A stretch of 12,500 bases of DNA. Origin: Chondrilla cf. caribensis (lineage: Eukaryota; Porifera; Demospongiae; Chondrillida; Chondrillidae). Made by a program: the position numbers and the translations under genes. The stretch covers positions 467,501-480,000 of the forward strand of contig OZ026554.1 in NCBI GenBank assembly GCA_964020155.1, written 5' to 3'. This document shows, in pieces, positions 7,373 through 12,500 of this stretch; position 1 is the first letter of the stretch; every line of letters begins with the position of its first letter. The notes under the pieces are model-generated. The model searched no databases. It worked only from the letters and a program-made list of their open reading frames with translations, and was not told the DNA's origin.

Positions 7373-8253
7373 ATGTCCTACAGTTTCTCAGAAAGGTTCT
7401 CTGCGAATACGAGCGGATCTTATCTTGCGACAGCTTCTGCAGCACAGCCCAAACATGTTGACAACTACTGGAGCATAGATGATATCTTGGCGGGAGACGC
7501 GAGAGTTTTGTGCAAATTTGAGCTACCAGTGTACCGCCTCGGGCATCTGGTACCGGGAACAGGGGACGAGAATATTGCAGCCGGTACGAAGATGGAACTC
7601 CCTTACTGGTTGGCACGCGTCTTATGCGCTAAAAGGAGGCAAATTGTATCTGTTGAGCTTCCAAAGGCTTACAAGGACACTTTTAGAGAAATGATTCGTG
7701 CTGACGCCAATGTCATCAATTTCCAGAAGTTAGGTCCTTATTACTACTCAACCGGGGTGAAGCTGCTCGGATTTGGACTCCCTGAAACAGATGCTTTATC
7801 AAGAGCACTTGTGGAGGTTAGTAAAGTAGCTGCTGAGGCCATCTGTCCGTTGTAGGCTGTAATTGTCTAATGGAAAACCGCTATTGTTATAGACCTTTGA
7901 GATACTCCTGTTTGTACATTGCCTAGGATACATGACTGGTAAATTATGCCACACTTAAAGTGTCCCTGCTCTGTGCATGTAGTTATCCATTGTTAACTTC
8001 CTTCCTCCTTCAGGCATTTCTCAACAGATTTCGTAAGATCATGGATTCCTCACAGAACAGCCTGAAGGCAGACCGATCGGGGCTAATGACCAAGTTGGAT
8101 GAGTTGGAGAAGAGCTTATTTCACATTGGACAGACCGGTACTATCGATTTCGACAAGTGGCTGAAACGAAAGTGTCACAAGATTAGAATATCTGGGATTT
8201 CCTTGTCTTCGCGTAAGAGACGTAGACAGACAAGTGGTAGCCAAGAAGCTTGA
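7373..8253 (+). CDS. GINS3: DNA replication complex GINS subunit PSF3, complete
   Basis: PSF3 is one of the four subunits of GINS, which joins Cdc45 and MCM2-7 as the replicative helicase and is needed for fork start and progress in the nucleus. Exon 1 is 7373-7816 (donor GAG|GTTAGT) and exon 2 is 8014-8253 (acceptor CTCCTTCAG, stop TGA). Both are phase 0, giving 227 aa (human 216). Family marks: WSIDDILAGDARV near residue 33; LGHLVPGTGDENIAAGTKME then LPYWLARVL; RRQIVSVELPKAYKDTFREM; RADANVINFQKLGPYYYSTG; and in exon 2 FLNRFRKIMDSSQNSLKADR and LDELEKSLFHIGQTGTIDFD. This agrees with human PSF3 (LDDIL, GSKLELPLWLA, RRILSVELPKIYQ, FRRIMDSSQNA). The extra length is an N-terminal Ser-rich stretch and a basic tail (SRKRRRQ). 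The 197-nt intron has a strong pyrimidine tract. Convergent with TMEM208. Confidence 0.96.
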
Positions 8254-8721
8254 ACAATAGCATGTTCACTGCAACCTTCACAACATCTTGTACATATCAA
8301 TTACTGTGTGTTGTGTACGGGCACATTGTGTTAAGCTCTTGTACTAGTATTTATACAGTATATATCTGGTGTTATGAAGAATGTCTGTGTGTGGTCAATG
8401 GCATTTGTGTGTGTATATTATCTTTGAACAGTTTTATTAAACATTTACATTATTTTTCTCCTGTATTAACCTGCCAAATTGTAACGCACGTGATGTACAT
8501 AGTTTATGTAGCAACTACACCTTTTACGAGTAGTAGATATTGGCCTACTAACTTGGACTTTGACTACCAACTTCAACTTTTATAAGATCAAGTTTAGCTA
8601 TAACAGCAGCAAACTGCAGGTAATGAATTTTAGCAATTTGCACAATAAAATTCTAGGGAATTAACATGCTCAAATATCATTAAATAAATTAAGTGATTAT
8701 TTGTCCTTTTGATTCATAGTT
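8254..8721. other. Convergent 3' UTRs of GINS3 and TMEM208
   Basis: The two stop codons are 468 bp apart, tail to tail. On the + strand ATTAAA (8436-8441) and AATAAA (8644-8649) are candidate polyadenylation signals for GINS3. No clear AATAAA was seen for TMEM208 on the minus strand. No open frame of interest. Confidence 0.6.
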
Positions 8722-10188
8722 TCAAGAATATTTTATAATTCTCTTCCCATGCTTCCTCTCCTGTTTTTTCCTTGCTTTCTCATTGCCAGTGTCCCCTCCC
8801 TCTGAGCCCATCTTGAACCACGGCCACAGTAGGCCTACCCACAGCTTGTAGAACCCATATCCAGGAACCTGTACAGAACCAGACAAACATCCAACATAAT
8901 ACACTACAACCAATACATAGACAACACTACATGAAGCACCCATGAAACAACACTTGTTATAGGGAAACCGGGTAATTGTTGAGCGATCACGTAGCAGTGA
9001 AACAGATTGAAATGGTTGACACTTGAAATGTAAGATGTTTCGACCACAAATGTCTTTGTTAGTTACACTACTGATACAATACTGACAACACTAGTGTACC
9101 AACTGGTGCAAGCTGTCCAGCTAACACAAATACAGTAAATTATGTTGGCAAGTATCCAGGTCAGTACATACCTCTGTTAGTATATAAACTTCAGGGAATC
9201 AGTCAGTCCCTAGCTCATGTGCACTACTGTGCCAACTACAGTACTAATAACAAGTATCTTTGATAAGAAGTACACATTTATTGTGCCCTTCCAGGTCCCT
9301 ACTAAGCAAGTTGCACCGTTTTCACAAAATACTAGAATAACTCTTCCCACAACAATCCAACAAGTGCTCACACAAAACTACACAACTCTCACCACCATCC
9401 ACAGCAGCATCAGATAATTGGATATGATTGACAGACATTGCGTTGCTATGGTAACAATCATTATATCTTTAGTATAACTGGAGAAATGGGAATAAAACAG
9501 ATAATGAATTCACAGCAATCAAAAGGGGAGAGTACAGTGGTCTATGTGGCTCTGGACTGGGAGATAATGGTTGTGGATAACATCAGCAAACATTTATACA
9601 AATATACATTGATAAAGTGTACACCATACACACTGTAAATACACATTCACTCGAGTCTCCAATCAACAAACCCGGCTGTGCCTTGGTTTACAGTAACATC
9701 CAGACCACTGGCAGCTATCTTGTTCAACATCCACATACAGAGGAGGTATGTAAGTGAACTGAATGCAAATGTCAACTGAAAAAGGGCAAAGAAGACAGTC
9801 ACACCCAAAACTACTGAGGGTATTTTATCAACATACCAAGACTGGCCACAGGACATTGCATAACGGAATTGATTCAAAATTTTGATAATGGTGGAACTCA
9901 CATATGTTCCCAGCGTTACAAGCTCAAGGTACCAGTAAATGGCAACAGATGAAGCATGGATAGCCTGGAGAACACGCCACCAAAGTCGCAATAAGGAGTA
10001 GGTTACCACTTCCTGTTCTCTACTTCACTCACTGAGGTTATTCCAACGACATATTGCCAAAAAGACACTGTGGCTCGGTTATCCTTTTCGATCTCCTTCT
10101 GCCCTTTAGTCCTTTGCTTCGGCTAAAGTGAAAGAATACACTCAGCAAACTTGGAATGTATACGTGCTTCAAACACACCTACCGCCAT
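8722..10188 (-). CDS. TMEM208: Transmembrane protein 208 (SND2 homologue), complete
   Basis: ER multipass membrane protein; the human protein is the counterpart of yeast Snd2, which acts in SRP-independent targeting of proteins to the ER. Exons in transcript order: 10188-10183 (ATGGCG only), 10122-10033, 9964-9902, 9775-9651, 9477-9393 and 8868-8722 (stop TGA). Phases close to 516 nt, 171 aa (human 173). Product: MA joined to PKQRTKGQKEIEKDNRATVS (human [20 protein letters not shown]), hydrophobic stretches in exons 3, 4 and 5, TKDIMIVTIATQCLS (human LKDVILLTAIVQVLS), then VPGYGFYKLWVGLLWPWF and a charged tail NEKARKKQERK (human NEKRQRRQERR). The loop after the second hydrophobic stretch is poorly conserved. 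The six-base first exon has a good start context (CGAAATGG). Head-to-head with FAU. Confidence 0.93.
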
Positions 10189-10416
10189 TTCGTTTGCGGA
10201 CAGCAAATGTAGGGTATTCCCCGATCTTGGTGGGACGGTTCAAGTCTGATTTCTCCAATCAGAACTCAGACTGAAATCATATAACGTCACATGGACCAAT
10301 GAAATCGAAGGAGGCACGCCCACTCTATGACGTCGACTGGTTGCACCACGTGTACGCAAGGTTTTCTAAACTACGAGCGAAAGAACTTTGTTCGATCTCT
10401 AAGTGAAATCTGAAGG
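10189..10416. promoter_or_regulatory. Bidirectional promoter between TMEM208 and FAU
   Basis: 228 bp between opposite start codons, richer in CpG than the flanks. Seen: CCAAT (10255-10259 and 10296-10300), CRE-like TGACGTCG (10328-10335) and a half site ACGTCA (10284-10289), and an E-box CACGTG (10347-10352). An inverted repeat AGTCTGA (10243-10249)/TCAGACT (10266-10272) flanks the first CCAAT. No TATA box. Pyrimidine-rich bits before the FAU ATG (CTTTGTTC, CTCT) could supply a TOP-type start, as expected of a ribosomal protein gene, but this cannot be fixed from sequence alone. Confidence 0.6.
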
Positions 10417-11399
10417 ATGCAAGTCTTCTTGCAGGCGGAGGCTCTTCATACCATTACTGTCAATAACTTGACCACAGTTGGAGACTTGAAGGAGGCCATT
10501 TGCTTGGTGAGTTAAAGACACAATATCACTGTAGGTCACTGTCATCACATCACTGTTCCAATATTCCTATCAAACCGTCGATTAATCAATCGTTGCCCTT
10601 GTTCTTCAGTCTGAAGGTGTCCCGTGTGATGAACAGATCATCTTATATGCTGGTGTACCTCTGGAATCAAATTTTAATGTATCTGATCACATCCCCGAGA
10701 AGTCTACATTAACTGTCTCAGTTCGCGTCCCTGGTGGTGAGTAAATGCCTGCCTGTCCGTTGTCGTTTCTAATGTCGGCTAGTGTAAGCATAAACTGTAA
10801 ACACTCTATTTCCTGTGTACTTTCTGTCGGCCAGTGGTGGATACTAGTGTGTCTCCTACCTCTAGGTAAGGCACACGGTTCTCTAGCGCGTGCTGGGAAA
10901 GTACGTGGACAGACACCAAAGGTACGTGCACACATACATACATGCACGTTTGTACATACACATGCTTGTACATGTACGTTTGTACATACACATATACAAT
11001 TTTACTTTTTGTATATTTGAGGTGTATCTAGCGGGACCCCTTGAACCCTGTGGTGTTCTTTGTAATCTAGTAACAACGTCTATCATCTTAAGATGTTCCT
11101 CTGATTTACAAATCAACTTCTTCTGTTGAGACATCATCCAGTCAACCCAGGTGTACTAGAATTGAATAATGCCTGTCATTGGCAGAAATGGACTTGATTG
11201 TTGTAGTTGTGTCGCATGTACCCCAGCATTGTGGTTGCTTGGGAATATGACCCTTAGTCTCCGCTGTCTTCAGGTGGACAAGCAGGAGAAGAAGAAGGCC
11301 AAGACTGGTCGTGCCAAGAGAAGAATGCAGTACAATAGGAGATTTGTCAATACGGTCGTCACCTTCGGCCGCAAGAAGGGACCTAATAGCAATTCGTAA
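10417..11399 (+). CDS. FAU: FAU: ubiquitin-like FUBI fused to ribosomal protein eS30, complete
   Basis: Precursor of eS30, a small-subunit ribosomal protein; the ubiquitin-like part (FUBI) is cut off after Gly-Gly, in human cells by USP36/USP16. Exons: 10417-10506 (donor GTGAGT), 10610-10736 (donor GTGAGT), 10866-10921 (donor GTACGT) and 11274-11399 (stop TAA). Phases close to 399 nt, 132 aa (human 133). FUBI is residues 1-73 ([15 protein letters not shown]..., ending RVPGG). eS30 is residues 74-132: [36 protein letters not shown] and [11 protein letters not shown], nearly the family sequence. One intron falls at the last FUBI codon, so the two parts sit in separate exon pairs. The second FUBI exon ends GG|K as in other animals. 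The start is the first ATG, at the canonical MQ(V/L)F start. Confidence 0.98.
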
Positions 11400-11678
11400 A
11401 TGTGATCCCAACTGTAACCAGAGACTTTGTCTATGACATCTGTCATTACTCTACAATTCTTTTGATTTGGTATAATATTTGAAGCGAAAAGAATTGTTCG
11501 GTATTATGCATAATAATTATAAATATTAGAGTGTGAACGAGCTTTTTATTACTTTTTCAAATTATACACTCCATGTACATGATTATAAGTACAAATTGTA
11601 TAATACATACAAAAGTTATGTAATCAGGACTACAGTAGTCTACAGCAGACATCTAATGCTAGCCAACACACAATACAT
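11400..11678. other. Convergent 3' UTRs, FAU and the Cys-rich gene
   Basis: The stop codons are 279 bp apart, tail to tail. On the minus strand AATAAA (11545-11550) lies about 130 nt after the Cys-rich gene's stop. For FAU only non-canonical AT-rich words near 11505-11525 were seen. Confidence 0.55.
11545..11550 (-). promoter_or_regulatory. AATAAA polyadenylation signal of the Cys-rich gene
   Basis: AATAAA on the minus strand, about 130 nt downstream of the TGA at 11679-11681, followed by a GTTCACACTCTAATATT stretch. Confidence 0.6.
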
Positions 11679-11991
11679 TCAATGTCCTCTTGGGCCCCTC
11701 CCCCTGGTCCCCCTGGCTCCTCGGTGATCTCCCCGGCCACCTCGCCTGTGACCGCCCCTCCTCCCACGAGAGGGGGGAGGACCATGTGAACTAATCTTAT
11801 GTTCACACGATAGTTTGTGGAGCTCCTCATCACAGAATATACAACCAGTGAAGGTAGTGTCATTACCAAATGGAGTTTTAGCCTGCAAAGACAGTTTTTA
11901 CTTGGCAGTCATTTTGATCACAGCATGACAGGTCTGTCTAGGTATACCAAGCTACTTGCAATTGACACTCAACTATGGCTTGTAGCACAAT

Positions 11992-12073
<82 letters not shown>

Positions 12074-12283
12074 GTGCACACATGCACATGTAAACACATC
12101 CATCCATTTCTCCCATTCCTCCACAGCCCCACCACCCCACTTCCCCTCACATCTACAGCTCTCCTCTACTCACTAACCTTGGCATATTCAGCTGTTACTA
12201 GGAGAGCAGAGCAGTTCGGACACTTCTTATCAGTCACCACCACTTTGGTGGCATGGGTGCACAGTGACAGGACAAGATCACAC
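11679..12283 (-). CDS. Unidentified Cys-rich (zinc-ribbon-like) protein with RGG tail, last two exons
   Basis: Two exons in transcript order: 12283-12178 (acceptor TCCACCAG; enters with one base; donor AAG|GTTAGT) and 11882-11679 (acceptor CTTTGCAG; phase 0; stop TGA). The first reads CDLVLSLCTHATKVVV, then DKKCPNCSALLVTAEYAK. The second reads AKTPFGNDTTFTGCIFCDEE, LHKLSCEHK, then SRGRRGGHRRGGRGDHRG and a further GRGPRGH. Cysteine pairs CPNC and CIFC with flanking C..C.H and CEH suggest one or two zinc sites, such as a RING-like or zinc-ribbon fold. The Arg/Gly tail is typical of RNA-binding or arginine-methylated tails. I do not recognise the family. The 5' part lies beyond the window. Splice sites, phase and matching cysteine spacing make the exon pair well supported. 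Confidence 0.75.
11995..12071. repeat. (CA)38 microsatellite in an intron
   Basis: Pure CA array in the 295-nt intron (11883-12177) of the Cys-rich gene; a GU tract in its transcript. Confidence 0.97.
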
Positions 12284-12331
12284 CTGGTGGACAGAACACA
12301 CAGCATCAGGTGCTGACAGGTGTATTCCGAT

Positions 12332-12500
12332 CAGGTACAATCAGTTACAATCAGGTACTATAACGTACAATCAGGTACTATAACGTACAATCAGGTACTA
12401 TAACGTACAATCAGGTACTATAACGTACAATCAGGTACAATCAGGTACTATAACGTACAATCAGGTACTATAAGGTGCTATCAGGTACTATACGGTGCAA
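12332..12500. repeat. 20-bp minisatellite, continues past the window
   Basis: Tandem copies of GTACAATCAGGTACTATAAC, built from two related 10-mers (GTACAATCAG and GTACTATAAC); the 10-mers also occur out of order (AATCAGGTACAATCAG). The last copies drift to GGTGCTATCAG. It lies upstream of the exon at 12178-12283 on the minus strand, probably in an intron of that gene. Confidence 0.95.

Noticed and set aside
10687..11137. Several open frames on both strands across FAU introns
   Set aside because: They overlap FAU exons 2-3 in other frames or read GTACAT-rich intron DNA; no splice support.
11142..11411. 89-codon minus-strand open frame
   Set aside because: Antisense of FAU exon 4 and its intron; no conserved motif.

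Overview
The window is nuclear DNA of an animal. Genes are split by short introns with GT/GC...AG borders, there are AATAAA/ATTAAA signals, and dinucleotide arrays are abundant. It carries animal-type POP4, GINS3, TMEM208 and FAU. Very short introns (about 55 to 450 nt), tight gene packing and many (CA)n arrays and minisatellites suggest an early-branching marine invertebrate such as a demosponge. That taxon is an inference; no sequence search was possible.

Layout: 1-1605 (+) holds exons of an ankyrin-repeat protein between GT-rich arrays. 1954-2949 (+) holds exons for an NBR1-like C-terminus (LC3-interacting motif plus UBA domain); it may be the same gene as the ankyrin exons. 2950-5300 is gene-poor, with a C17 run, diverged dispersed repeats, a tRNA-derived SINE-like element and a 29/30-bp minisatellite. 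5302-7302 (-) is a complete six-exon POP4 gene (RNase P/MRP subunit Rpp29). 7373-8253 (+) is a complete two-exon GINS3 (PSF3). 8722-10188 (-) is a complete six-exon TMEM208 (SND2). 10417-11399 (+) is a complete four-exon FAU (ubiquitin-like FUBI fused to ribosomal protein eS30). 11679-12283 (-) holds the last two exons of an unidentified Cys-rich, RGG-tailed protein. 12332-12500 is a 20-bp minisatellite that runs off the window.

The four complete genes were assembled by hand from splice sites. In each, exon phases close exactly and the protein length is close to that of the human orthologue: 233, 227, 171 and 132 aa. They form two head-to-head pairs (POP4/GINS3, 70 bp between start codons; TMEM208/FAU, 228 bp) and tail-to-tail junctions between. 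All are housekeeping genes (tRNA processing, replication, ER membrane targeting, ribosome), which fits shared bidirectional promoters.

The most unusual part is the left end. Ankyrin exons lie directly upstream of NBR1-type LIR and UBA exons on the same strand, and no room is left in the window for the PB1, ZZ and FW domains of a normal NBR1. This could be an ankyrin-based selective-autophagy receptor, two adjacent genes, or a decaying copy.
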